Below are positions 23,385 to 34,560 of a stretch of DNA of 64,000 nucleotides, one piece after another. A program made the translations under genes and the position numbers. Every line of letters starts with the position of its first letter. Position 1 is the stretch's first letter. The notes beneath the pieces are model-generated. The model was not told where the DNA came from, searched no databases, and worked only from the letters and a program-made list of their open reading frames with translations. The stretch is from Sambucus nigra (Eukaryota; Streptophyta; Magnoliopsida; Dipsacales; Adoxaceae). The DNA lies in NCBI GenBank assembly GCA_949130495.1, contig OX422214.1, positions 2,588,046 to 2,652,045 on the forward strand, in the 5' to 3' direction.

Positions 23385-23580
23385 CTCATTCCTTTCCAAA
23401 TTAAGAGTCCAATATTCATGTTTCAGTTGTCCTAAATTAAAAGTTCACTTTCCTTTTTTGGACATAATCAATGAACCAAGTTTTACGATGGTGAACTAAA
23501 GTTAATCTTAATCATTGATTGAGCGTATCTTTAATCTAAACAAAATGAAAACATGAGCTCTTAATTTGGGACGGAAGAAG
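23385..23580. mobile_element. Stowaway MITE (Tc1/mariner)
   Basis: The termini CTCATTCCTTTCCAAATTAAGAG and the reverse complement CTTCTTCCGTCCCAAATTAAGAG match the Stowaway consensus CTCCCTCCGTCCCAAATTA. The element is flanked by TA on both sides (23383-23384 and 23581-23582), the Tc1/mariner target duplication. At 196 bp with no coding capacity it is a standard MITE, sitting between the two duplicated blocks. Confidence 0.85.
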
Positions 23581-24154
23581 TATAAATATTAAGAAAATAA
23601 AATAAAAACCTTTGACACTAACATAGACTGAAACCCACCCAAAGATATAAAGATGGGACCAAACCCAAAGATTTTTCAAATGAGTCCTAATTTTTTTTTC
23701 GAAGAACTTTTTTAGTAAACATATATTATGAATGGATGAATTTGGTATTAGCCCAAAAATGCAACCCACTGGCATTCATAACCTAACTTAAAATGGGGAA
23801 TATAAATACGTGTCTAAATCTCACCGCTCAATTAACCGAAAATAAAAGAATAAAATAAACAAGTTTAACATGTACCAACTGGACCAAAGATATAAAAATC
23901 GGGACCATAGATTTTTCCCCAATCCACTCTCCTTCTCACACATCAATCTCAACTGTGAATTATGAAATTTCAGTGTTGTGGCTGTAATTGGAAAAAACCA
24001 AACCCTAATTCCAACACAAGTTTGAGAGTTTCAGTTTTTGATTTTGTTATTTGTTGAATTCAATTTCAGATGTACGATTTGAAGAGGTTGGTTCAATTGA
24101 AATTTATCATTGTCCGGGTAAAAACAAAGCCTTTGTTCCACTCACATTATTTAA

Positions 24155-24340
24155 CTAACACTGCAAAGACTTGAAAAGTCTTGTTGTTGTTGTCGATTTC
24201 AGTTAAGAAGAAAAAATGGGCAAAAGACTAGTAAAGTTGAAAAGGATAGATAGGTATTGGTAGTGATGTGGTAAGCAATTCAGGAAATAAACAACTTATT
24301 CGCAAAGACTTAGGTTGCGGTTGTAAAACAGAATATGAAA
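24155..24340 (+). repeat. Upstream-module repeat Q, copy 3
   Basis: The segment from ACTGCAAAGACTTGAAAAGTC to CGCAAAGACTTAGG matches the copy at 24945-25092 over about 150 bases, and the shorter copies at 16722 and 17028. A T-run at about 24456-24471 follows at some distance. Confidence 0.65.
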
Positions 24341-24827
24341 ATCTCGTTGACACGGGGCACATCTTATAGAGACAATTGGTTTGATGGTAAGTGGTGGTGG
24401 AGGGAGGAGGGTGCTTGGGTGGAGGTGCTGATGGCAGGAGTGTGAAGAGTTAGCTTTTTTTTTTTTTTTTTAGGGTTTTTCAATTTATTTTGATTTTAAA
24501 TCGCACATTCCCGTTGAGATTAATAAACTTTCTAACGATCTTGGGCGAGTCCTAGAAATGCAAATTTAGTCTTGACGTTTGGGGTGAATTCTAATTTTAG
24601 AGCCAATGTTTTAAAAGGTGCAGTTTTAATCTTGAATTTTATTTCAATCAAATCGATCGGCAAAGTGTCATTCAAATACATGACAAAAATTCTTCCATTG
24701 CATCATATGTGACAATAAATAATTGATACATAGCTCCAAAAATAATTTTTAATAAAAAATAATTTTTCTTGGCCACATAATTTTTTTTAATTCATTTAGT
24801 GAATTAAGGTTAAATTCAAATCAGACA

Positions 24828-25091
24828 GATCCATCCAGACCGAAAATTGTACGTCTCTTGATTTGGGAATAATCCGTTTCCCATAGACCCGTCAAGTAAC
24901 TGATTTGGGCTCAAATCACACTCACCCCTTCTCTCCCCAACAAAGTCTTGTAAAAGTCTAGCAAAGACTTGTTAAGTTATATTGTTGTTGTCCACTTAAG
25001 TAGACGAAAAAATGGGCAAAGAGGATAGATTGGTGTTGGTAGTCATGTGGTATGCAATTTAGGAAATAAATAACTTATCCGCAAAGGCTTA
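24828..25091 (+). repeat. Upstream-module repeat P+Q, copy 4
   Basis: Module P (from CATCCAGACCGAAAATTGTACG to GGGCTCAAATCACAC) is followed by module Q (AAGTCTAGCAAAGACTTG to CGCAAAGGCTTA). It lies about 0.5 kb before the receptor-like protein start at 25515, and a Tourist MITE is inserted directly at its right end. Confidence 0.65.
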
Positions 25092-25373
25092 GGCTATGTT
25101 TGTTTTTTCATTCGAATATTGAGTCTGAATTTGAAATCTGAACCGAATTCTAAAGTCTGAAATCTGAATCTAAAAAATATGTTTAATTTTATGTCACCTC
25201 TGAATGAATGTATCTAGACTGATTCAGACTTCAGAGGTACATTTACCTCTTAATCATTCAGAGGCAAAAATAGTCGTTAATCTCTAAATCATTTTTAAAA
25301 AAAAATACTATTTGGTACCTCTTAAATTTGAATGATTCAAATTCAGACTTAAGAGGTAAAAGCAAACAACACC
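25092..25373. mobile_element. Tourist-like MITE (PIF/Harbinger)
   Basis: The termini GGCTATGTTTG and CAAACAACACC (reverse complement GGTGTTGTTTG) are imperfect inverted repeats, flanked on both sides by TTA (25089-25091 and 25374-25376), the PIF/Harbinger target duplication. The body contains repeated CTGAATnTGAA motifs in both orientations. 282 bp, no coding frame. It lies about 140 bp upstream of the receptor-like protein start codon. Confidence 0.8.
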
Positions 25374-25514
25374 TTAGAATCAAAATGTCTTTTTGACTCC
25401 GTGGTCAAGTTGTTTGCAAATGGAGAGAAAAGTTGTATAAAAGATAAATGTGTTTCCTAATTTTCATACCGAATAATAATATCTCAATTTAGCCTTGCAT
25501 GTCTGATTAGCAAA

Positions 25515-28245
25515 ATGGTAAAGTCATTGTGGGTTTATCCATTAATCTTCATCATTATCTTGCTACATCAATATACGTATTCTATCTCATCTTTCTCTTA
25601 CTCTCAACATAATCATTCTCATTCATGCCCATATGACCAGAGATTTACATTGCTTCAATTTAAGCAAACTTTTACCATTGATAGTGTTGCTTCTGAAGAG
25701 AGTGTTGACTTTCGTCAAACTTCAAAACCAAAGACCATGTCTTGGAAGAGGGTTACAAATTGCTGAGGCTGGCATGCCTTGCGATTGGAGGAAGGGTCAC
25801 ATGATTCAGTTGGATTTAAGTTACAGCCAGATGAAGGGAATTATCCCTTCCAACGGCACCCTCTTCCAGCTATCTCATCTTAAGAGCCTCAACCTCGCAC
25901 ATAATAATTTATATAGCTCTCGGATCTCACATGAATTTGTTGGATTTACTCCGGATTTGACTCATTTTAACCTTCCAGACTCTGCTTTTATAGGCAAAGT
26001 TTCGACAAAAATATCCCATCTTTCGAAACTGGTTTCACTTAATCTCTCTGAGAATCATGAAATTGAAATTGAAAGTTAGAATTTCAAATTGCTAATTCAA
26101 AACTTGACCCAGCTAACAAAACTTTCTTTTTTCGATATCGGTATCTTTTTAGTTGTACCAGATTTAATCGACTATTTGAGGTCTTTAGATTATCTGAATC
26201 TGGAGAATTGAAAAATCTCTTGGTCTATTCCTAAATCGCTCGTAAACCTTACACAAATCATTTATTTGGGAATCTTGGGTAATAATTTTAACGAAGAGAT
26301 CCCATCTACACTTTCAAATCTCAAGCACCTCATTGACATAAGTGTCTCAAAAAATCATCTTGCAAGCCGAATTCCTAATGTTTTTGCTAACCTCACATCC
26401 TTAAGCTCTATCGAACTTAGAGATAACAAATTCAATGGTCCATTCCTGTCCTTAATTACAAACCTCACACACAAATGGTTACTTTACATATCTCAAGTAA
26501 TTTATTGACGGGTCATATTCCCTCCAACATAGTTGGGCTTCACAATCTAATTAGTCTTGCATTGAACGATAACTCCTTCAACGGGACATTACCTTGTTGG
26601 TTGTTCGCTCTTCCACTTTGGAGGACTTAAATCTCAGCTTCAATCGATTTACTGGAGAAGTCCATGAGTTCATATTAACCTCAATAAAATCTATTTTATT
26701 AAACAACAATGATCTACATGACCCCATTCCTAATTCGATGTCAAAACTTATGAACCTAATTCAATTCGATCTCTCATGGAACAATTTCAAGGAAACTGTG
26801 GCGCTAGACACGTTTTCAAATCTTACAAGCCTTGTTTCTTTACATTTCCAATAATAATATATCTTTAACCACCAATATCAATGTAGACTTCCTATTCCTC
26901 TTTTTTTGGGATTGGCCTCTTGTAAGATAAAGGGGCTCCTATGTTTGTCAAAAGGCATTTCGATGCTCCAGCGTTTTGACCTATCCTATAACCAAATTCA
27001 CGGCCAAATCCCCCCTACTTTTTTATTGTTGCATCAAATATATTCTCTTCAACTTCAATCTAAATTATTTTAGGGACTACTACCTTCATCCATCTATAGT
27101 TTCATCTATCTTCAAATCCTTGATTTGTCCAATAATAAGTTTTCTGGTACAATTCCATGGTGTTTGGGAAGCTTCAGCAATCTTCTTTGTTATTAGATTT
27201 ACAAATGAATAGATTTCACGGGCCCATTCTAACAACATTTGGTATAAAAGTGAACTCTTTGGAAAATCCCAATATACAAGGAAATAAACTAGAGGAAACG
27301 TTGTCACGATCTTTGGCCAGCTACACAGAATTACAAGTTCTTAACCTCGGAAATAATCTAATAAATGATGCATTCCCTCATTAGTTAAGAACTCCTCCAA
27401 AACTCCAAGTTCTTATCTTGAGATATAATAGGTTCCATGGTCCCATAAGTAGCACTTCGAAGACTAATGAGTTTTTATTCAGTAAGCTTCGAATAATTGA
27501 TCTCTCTCATAATATTTTATGAATTTCAAAGCCATAATGAATGTAGAAGAAAATGATATAAAAGAGAGGTACATGGTTTCGGAGGGGAGTTACTATAAAA
27601 TAACTCTGGTAGTGAAAGGAATGGAGATTAACCTAGTGATAATCCCGACTGTCTTGATAACCATTGATTTTTCTAATAACGAATTTGAAGATGAGATTCC
27701 AAATTCCATCCGAAATCTAAACTCACTCTGAGTTCTTAACTTATCCCATAACAAACTAACATATCATATTCCTTATGCGTTGGCAAGTCTTTTCGAGAAT
27801 GAATCATTAGACATCTTCTCTAACCAATTTGTGGGATAAATTCCTCAACGATTAACATCTTTAACCTTTCTTACGGTATTGAATCTCTCACAAAATCATC
27901 TAGTCAGACCCATACCTCAGGGCAAGAAGTTTTATACTTTTCAAAATGATTCTTATAGTGGGAACTCGGGCTTATGCAACTTTCCACTATAAAAAATGTA
28001 GAGATGGTGAGACACCATATGCACCGATAGTCCAACAGGAAAATGATTCGAATTTTGTGAGTGGATTCATATGGAAGTTTGTGTTGATGGGGTATAGTTG
28101 TAGGACTGTGTTTGGATTGGTTATGGGTTACCTCATGTTCTTGACAGGAAGATCGAGATGGTTTATAAAAGTTTTTGAAAATAGATAACACAAGTATGTA
28201 AGGAGAGGTCCTCGACATCCACGAAGAAGAAATTTAGCAATTTAA
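25515..28245 (+). pseudogene. LRR receptor-like protein (Cf-9/Hcr9-like) pseudogene, nearly full length
   Basis: The ATG at 25515 opens a signal peptide (MVKSLWVYPLIFIIILL), then the LRRNT cap (CPYDQRFTLLQFKQTF, SWKRVTNC). After a frameshift near 25765 come CDWRKGHMIQLDLSYSQMKG and many LRRs (ISHLSKLVSLNLSENHEIE, LSNLKHLIDISVSKN, SLASYTELQVLNLGNN). The C-terminal part shows LNLSQNHLV.PIPQGKKFYTF, GNSGLC, a transmembrane stretch (GYSCRTVFGLVMGYLMF) and a short basic tail (KYVRRGPRHPRRRN) stopping at 28243-28245. There is no kinase, as expected for a receptor-like protein that senses pathogen or developmental signals at the plasma membrane. At least one frameshift (25765) and in-frame stops (26077-26079 and about 26210), plus further shifts downstream, show it is dead. 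Related remnants lie at 17820 and 50244. Confidence 0.92.
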
Positions 28246-29156
28246 TTGGTAAATGATACATAAGTTTTTAAACTATTGTGTTATAAGCTCTAGTGTTGAA
28301 CTTTATGCATAATTTTTTATTTATTTATATATAGAATTTATGCATTTACATTATTTTCAAACAGTAAGCTACACCTTTGTCTACTTCTTTTGTTTTTAAA
28401 TGAGGACATGTGAAAGAATCCAAACGTATTCACCTTACATTTTATAGGATGCAACGCTTGTGCATGTGTAACTGAAACTCACATTGTAATAATTTAAAAA
28501 TCCCTACTAATTACTAATGCTTATAGAAGGGATCAGTTAAAAACAGTGAGTTTAGAAAAAGGAAAAATGTTCATATTAAAGAGAAAAAATAGGAACATGT
28601 AGCAGCTCCGCGAATTTTTTTTTACCGATTTTGGATGAGAAATAACTAGCTTAGGTAGTTTGTAAGAATACTCTCTATGGCACTTGAAATTTTTTAATCC
28701 TTAATCATGGATACATTAGCAATATAATACATATTTTAGATAGATAACCTCAAGAGGAGGATATAAGATTAAGGATCTTAATTAAAATTATAGTTTCCTT
28801 TTTTAAATTATTGTTAGGTATCTTTTAACCCTTGTTTTTTAAATTCTTGCTTATGTCGAAAATTCAGGACTTGAAACCAGTCATTTGCAGTCAAAGACTA
28901 ATCTAGTTGAAACTAAACCAATGATGGTCTACATCAAGAGTCTTACAAAAGAGGAAATCAACTCAAGAAGCCACCTCAACTAGGAATCAAGGGCAATAGT
29001 AGCAATGGAACACCTTTTTGTGCTGGTGGAATACCTTTCTGTATAGTTAGGAACACATTTTGTGCAATTTCCTCTGTTTTGTGTAGTTGGTGAAAGTGCA
29101 ACACATACGATTTAGTTTCTTTTATTTTGGGAACTTATATAGCATCAATAAATTTG
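28246..29156. other. Non-coding 3' flank of the receptor-like protein pseudogene
   Basis: No gene recognised. About 28590-28780 is the reverse-complement partner of 11690-11910. Confidence 0.5.
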
Positions 29157-29854
29157 TGGTTTATACTTATTTCTTGATTCCAACTCACAATTTTTCTTAT
29201 ATATATTCATTGTTGCACATTGAACCAGAATAAATAGAAGACACATGAACAAATAGATAAAATATTGATGATTAGTTGAAAAAACTGTCATGATTGAATC
29301 CCCAACTTCCATTTCTCTTTAGTATGTAACTTTAAACTAACATAACATTCAACTAACTAAAACTAGTACGATGCATGAGTTCCTCCATGGCATTCTTACT
29401 AATTAAGTTTGACTTGCTAAAAAAGTACAATTTCATCAACAAAACCATCAATAACCAAAACCTAAACCACTTCTCTCTTCCCCCCATTCCTTTAATTTGA
29501 TACCTTAAGTGAGTTACCATTCTAAGCAACCCAAGAATAATTTGCCTTCCATGAGTACCATAATCAACCTCTATTAATGAAATAAATTCTTGAACTCCTG
29601 CATGTATCTTGGTTTAGTGTCCAAAAAATAGGTATTATGTTAAGACAGATAAAAGTTATAGAAAATTTTCCCATTGTAAATATTCTTAATTGAGTCAAGT
29701 CCACTTGTTTTTTTACTTCACAAAAATGAGTTCTTCGGTTAAATCAAACATTTGGATACAGTCCCTTGTGAATAAGATCTTTTAAATGCTGTATATTTAC
29801 TTTTATGAGATTACATATACCTTGAACCTAATCTAAAGGTATCTAGACCATATC
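29157..29854 (+). repeat. Dispersed duplication, copy B (partner 6257-6834 plus 8380-8420)
   Basis: Same-orientation partner of copy A. It contains the uninterrupted junction AAATGCTGTATATTTACTTTTATG, which is the empty site for the TIR element at 6843-8368. Its right end, CTAGACCATATCC, is where the RTE LINE tail begins. Confidence 0.75.
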
Positions 29855-30374
29855 CTCAACTCAACTCAACTCAACAAAGCCTTTTCCTAATTATTTGGGA
29901 TCAGCTACATGAATCCTATTTTTCCATTCCATTCTGTCCAGTGCAATATCTTCGGTTAAACCACATGATATCATGTCCTTTTTTATAATATCCCACCAAG
30001 TTAATTTAGGCCTACCTCTACCCCTTGGGTTACCATCAATACTAACTAAATAACTCTTCCTTACAGGAGCATCCATTGGTCTACGCTTGACGTGTCCAAA
30101 CCATCTAAGTCGATTTTCTCTCAATTTATCTTCTATAGGAGCTACTTTTACCGTTTCACGAATTTGTTCATTTTTAATTTTATCCTTTCGAGTTTTACCA
30201 CAAATCCATCTTAGCATTCGCATCTCCGCCACACTCATTTTCTGCACATTTTGTTTCTTGGTTACCCAACACTCTGTCCCATATAACATGGCGGGTCTAA
30301 TGGTCGTCCTATAAAACTTTCCTTTTAACTCCAAAGGTATACGCCTATCACACAGAACGCCGGTCGCACTTCTC
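29855..30374 (-). mobile_element. RTE-clade LINE, 3' portion (interrupted by the LARD-like element)
   Basis: The minus-strand frame 30374-29891 encodes the RTE C-terminus (IPLELKGKFYRTTIRPAMLY, RLRWFGHVKRRPMDAPVRK, GRGRPKLTWWDIIKKDM) and stops at 29891. The 3' end is the typical plant RTE end, reading GGATTCATGTAGCTGATCCC on the minus strand. It is followed by a short microsatellite tail, TTGAG repeated four times (29855-29876 as CTCAA on the plus strand). The frame joins exactly, through the duplicated target, to the RT at 40118-41657 on the far side of the inserted LTR element. Confidence 0.92.
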
Positions 30375-31124
30375 TGTAACAACCCTCGATTTTGGAGACT
30401 GAGAAATTAAATTTTGGGAAAATAAAATTTAATTAAATTGGAGAATTTCAAAATTTGGGAATTGAGGCCCAAAAATAGAGAATATTTTAAAGTATTCCGG
30501 ATGACATTTTTGAGGGTACCATCGATCCCGGAAGGGTCGAGATAGTCAAAATGACTGTCATTGGGTCTTATTTCGGCTCCGAAATGTTTTTAAGTTATTT
30601 TGACTTGAATTGGAGTAAACGAGTCATTTAAAGTATGTATTAACATTTAAAATTGGGATTTTGTTTTAAAGGTTTATGTGGCTTACGGATGAAGCCATTT
30701 CTCATTTGAGAGAAAGAGAGAAAAGCCCTAGAGAGAGAAGAAGAAGAAGAAAGGAAGAGAGAGAGGAAGAAAAGCTTGGGGATTTCCGGCCCAACCGCGA
30801 CATTGAGGACGATCCAACCCCTACAAATCTGAGGCAAGTGTTTAATCTTGCTAAATAGCTATTTGTGTATTTCATTTCATAATTTGTGGGGTAAAGAAAT
30901 GGATTTTTGGGTATTAACATCAAAACCTAGATTTTTGGGTTTAATCTTGAAATCAATGTTTAAATATGGATTTAATGGATTAGAGGTGGTTGGGATCAAC
31001 TTTAGGTTGATTTATTGGCTTAAAAACATGTTTGGGTTAAAGATTTGGGGGCTTGGTGATGATATTTGGGTATATAATTTTGTGGGTTTGTTGAGAAAGG
31101 GTTTTCGGCCAACTTAACTGGTAT

Positions 31125-31250
31125 GGCCGGTCGACCGCGGTCTGGGGACCGGTCGACCGCGCCTTAAGGAAAAGCCTACTGCATTTCTTCGTAGGCAAAA
31201 TTTGGACCCGCGGTCGACCTGGGGTCTGGGACCGGTCGACCGGTCCCCTG
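31125..31250. repeat. GC-rich island with GGTCGACC palindromes
   Basis: Four GGTCGACC cores occur within about 110 bases of otherwise AT-rich LTR, including a perfect 20-bp palindrome at 31228-31247 (GGGACCGGTCGACCGGTCCC). The island is conserved in the right LTR at about 36815-36940. The function is unknown; a protein-binding site or a hairpin in LTR RNA is possible. Confidence 0.85.
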
Positions 31251-33089
31251 TTTTTAGCCCAAACCTTGGAGTTCTTCTCCCCCTTTTCTTTTGGAGTTTA
31301 TTCTTAGGGGCTTCCTTAATGGGCTGTTTTATGGGTTTCCTAAGATGACTTCTAGCCCTTTTTGTTTGGGTTTGTAGATTTGGGGTTCTCTCTTATAAAG
31401 TAAGAGATGTCTTTTGGTGACTCATAGGGGGTCTCTCACTTAGTATCTGATGGTGGTAACTTCTTGGAATCATTGGATAAGAAATATCCATGTATGTTGT
31501 GAAATTTCTAGGCCGTCAATTATGTCAAATCTTTATAAGGATAGGATATGGTTAAGATGTAGTTTGGGGCCAATTGGAAGAGAGTGGTTACATACTCTTG
31601 AAGAGTGAGGGGTCTCATATCCTTAGAAAGGTTTAGTCTAAGGAACAATCGATAACTCTATAGGAGTAAGGGTTACCGAGACTTATTCGAACCATAGGTG
31701 ACTTTGGGAACGGCATGGGATTGTACTATCGACTAGAAAGCGGTAGCGTAAATTCTAGTTAGGATAGTTTACTCGTAATTATGGGGATATGATTATTGAG
31801 ATTCCAATACTTGAAATGAGGTTGGAATAATTTGAGGTTTTAGACTATTAAGTCACATGTGTGCCTATGGTTAAATAGTGCTAAGGTAATTATATACTTT
31901 TGGTTATGGATAAGATGTGTAGTGATGGATTCCTACACAAGCTTGGGTGATAACCCTAATGTTGAATATATATGTATAGATATATACATATGGTTTTGGG
32001 AGACTATTCATCATAGGAAAAATGATTGAATATGTTTCAAGTGAGGAACTGTATTCACATATCGAGGTACATTTAATGGGAATTGTGGTGACGGCTTGTA
32101 TATTGAGGATTATGTATACTTATAGCCGGGTTTATATATCTTATACATATGAACGAGAATTAGTTTGTATATATATTGATATAGCGATATGTGAATAGAT
32201 GTGCATATATCTATGTATGAATATGAATATATGGATATACTTATGTAGTGGATATACATGGTATGGATATTTAAACCGTATATGATGGTTTATTATATTG
32301 GATCATATGATGGGATCATATGGATGTATGTATATTGCGTATGTGAGCAATATATATACTTATTTGGTTAAGCATACCCCGCTCATGCTATCATTGGGAA
32401 GTTTCCGCGCAGAGGGTGAGCATCCTGGCATATAGTGCAGGGTGTGGATATTCCCCAGGTCATAGTCGTCCCTTGTGATTATTATACGATATAGATATAT
32501 ATTTTTGGGGTGAGACGTGGTGGGTATGTTTCGTCTCATTACCGGTTGGAACTATGACCGCTTCCCGGGACGTCGTGTGTGTGAGTTACCACGAGGTGGG
32601 TGTCGTTGATCCCCACCAGGTGGTCCCCAGTTGTTACGTGAGCCGGACTCTGGGAAGATGATAGCATTGATGCAGTTTTATCGGCGCTATATATAGTCGG
32701 GTATTATATTTGCATGGCCATTGTACATCATATATGGTATGTACACTTGGTCATGGGTATGGATGATGGTATGTATATATATGGTGAGAATAAAATACCT
32801 ATATATATATATTTATATATCCTAGATGAAAGGATATGGTATTCCTAGGGTGCATCTTGGATGATTATGGTGTACCAGACTTACTGGGGGTTGATGTATC
32901 GTATTTGAGGAATACTTCGGTTACATCACACCAAGGATATTATTGGAGATTCTTTTATTTTATTTTATTTGTTTTCTTTCTTTTCTTTTCTTTCTTTCTT
33001 TCTTTTGTAGTTTATAGAGTTTAGTAGTAATGGTAGTATTAAATTGTATGTTGGGGATTATGGATCTCTAGGATCGACATTGCCCAGGA

Positions 33090-33450
33090 GTAGTGTAACG
33101 AGGTGGTTCCTTGTTTGGATTTCGCTTTGCGAGACACCTCACGCACGAAACGCAGTGCCATGTCGAGATTTGAGAGAAGTAATTCTATATGTGGCATCTC
33201 GGATCTCTGGTCTTGACCTTGTCAGGAGTAGTGTAACAGGGCGGTTCCTTGTTTGGATTTCGCTTTGCGAGACACCTCACGCACGAAACGCAGTGCCATG
33301 TCGAGATTTGAGAGAAGTAATTCTATATGTGGCATCTCGGATCTCTAGTCTTGACCTTGTCAGGAGTAGTGTAACGGGGCAGTTCCTTGTTTGTATTTCG
33401 CTTTGCGAGACTCCCCACGCACGAAACGTAGTACAATTTTTAGATCAGAG
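33090..33450 (+). repeat. 138-bp tandem repeat in the left LTR (three units)
   Basis: Units start at 33090, 33228 and 33366 with GTAGTGTAAC and contain GGTTCCTTGTTTGGATTTCGC. The third is cut after about 85 bases. The same array is at 38782, 38920 and 39058 in the right LTR, and a single diverged unit lies in the interior at about 35681-35765. The length is divisible by three, which creates an apparent repeat protein that I treat as an artefact. Confidence 0.9.
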
Positions 33451-33509
33451 AGAGGTTTTGCCAATATTCTATGCGCATGTTATTAAGAATATTAATTCTT
33501 ATATTTTAG

Positions 33510-33571
33510 CCTATATATATGTATATATGTATATATATATCTATATATATATATATATGTATATATATATC

Positions 33572-33636
<65 letters not shown>
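33510..33636. repeat. AT dinucleotide microsatellite, left LTR only
   Basis: A run of TATATA with interspersed G and C. At the matching place in the right LTR (about 39201-39218) only a few units remain. This difference explains most of the length difference between the LTRs. Confidence 0.9.
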
Positions 33637-33638
<2 letters not shown>

Positions 33639-34548
33639 GTAGCGTATTAAGAATATTAATTCATGAGAATTTAATCGGTATCCCTTTAGCCTATTATGGC
33701 ATAATTGTTGTAATCATAATCTTATAGGATTAGAAAGGGTGGATCCTTAGATTACGACGGGTAAGTAGCTCTCGTGGGTATAGGCTAGGCCTATGATAAG
33801 TTAGGTTGTCCTAATAAAATGGGGGTAATATTAACTAAAACTTGAGGATGCGAATATGTGCGCGCCTTTAGATGAGAGGTGAGTTGGGGTTTCACGAGAG
33901 TACGGTCTCACTTTAATTATGAAATTAAGTGCACCGGTATTTATTATGCACGGTTAACACACTTGCTAAATATTTTCACATTCGGGGCTCTGACCCATTT
34001 ACTTTTCTCTCCTCCTTGTATATATATATATTACCATAGGTATCCTACCGCATGGATGCCGGATGACTTTCTATCCAGAGTCTTGGGAGCCGTGACAGGT
34101 GCGGACTGTTGCGGGATGTTTCATGTAGCCGCTTCCTACTTCTTTAAAATTCTAGGTAGGATTCATGTTGTATATCGGGTTTGTACCCAAGGGATATTTA
34201 TATACATGTTTATATTTATTCCATTTCAGTTATTGTATTGGCTGTGGCCCGACAGCTTATTCGGGTCTACTTTCCGTAGTACATTCAGTTGTACTTATTT
34301 TGTTCATTTTATTTCTAGCATTCCAGTTATCTTAGTTCTTTCATGCATTCTTGTTTTCTTTTTTAGCGTTAGTTGGTTGGTTGTTGCATTTCATTTAAAT
34401 TTTCACATCCCGCTTATGTGATTTCGGGTAGTTAGTCCTATATTAGGTAGCACCGGCAGTTGATGTTGAGACTGGACCATCTGAAACTCCTGATTTAATA
34501 TAGTATAGGGCTGGCCACCCGTTATTATTTTAGGCGGGTTGTGACAGA

Positions 34549-34560
34549 TGGTATCAGAGC
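34549..34560 (+). other. Primer binding site of the LARD-like element
   Basis: TGGTATCAGAGC, two bases after the left LTR, is the standard plant PBS complementary to the 3' end of initiator tRNA-Met. Confidence 0.95.

Larger units (their letters stand above)
30375..34546 (+). repeat. Left LTR of the LARD-like element
   Basis: 4172 bp. In order it contains a GA-rich tract (about 30708-30772), a GC-rich island with GGTCGACC palindromes (31125-31250), an AT-rich body, a 138-bp tandem repeat (33090-33450), an AT microsatellite (33510-33636) and a terminal segment ending TGTGACA. It exceeds the right LTR mainly because of the microsatellite. Frames of up to 186 codons inside it have no known family match and follow the repeats, so I do not annotate them as genes. 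Confidence 0.93.

Noticed and set aside
33044..33604. 186-codon frame with a repeated 46-residue unit in the left LTR (and its partner at 38736-39296)
   Set aside because: The repeat is the 138-bp DNA tandem seen through a frame divisible by three. It runs into an AT microsatellite in one LTR and other sequence in the other, and matches no known family.
33879..34421. 180-codon hydrophobic frame in the left LTR, also partly open at 39498-39992
   Set aside because: Lies wholly in LTR sequence. The two LTRs are recent copies, so sharing the frame is not evidence of selection; small indels change its start. No recognisable domain.
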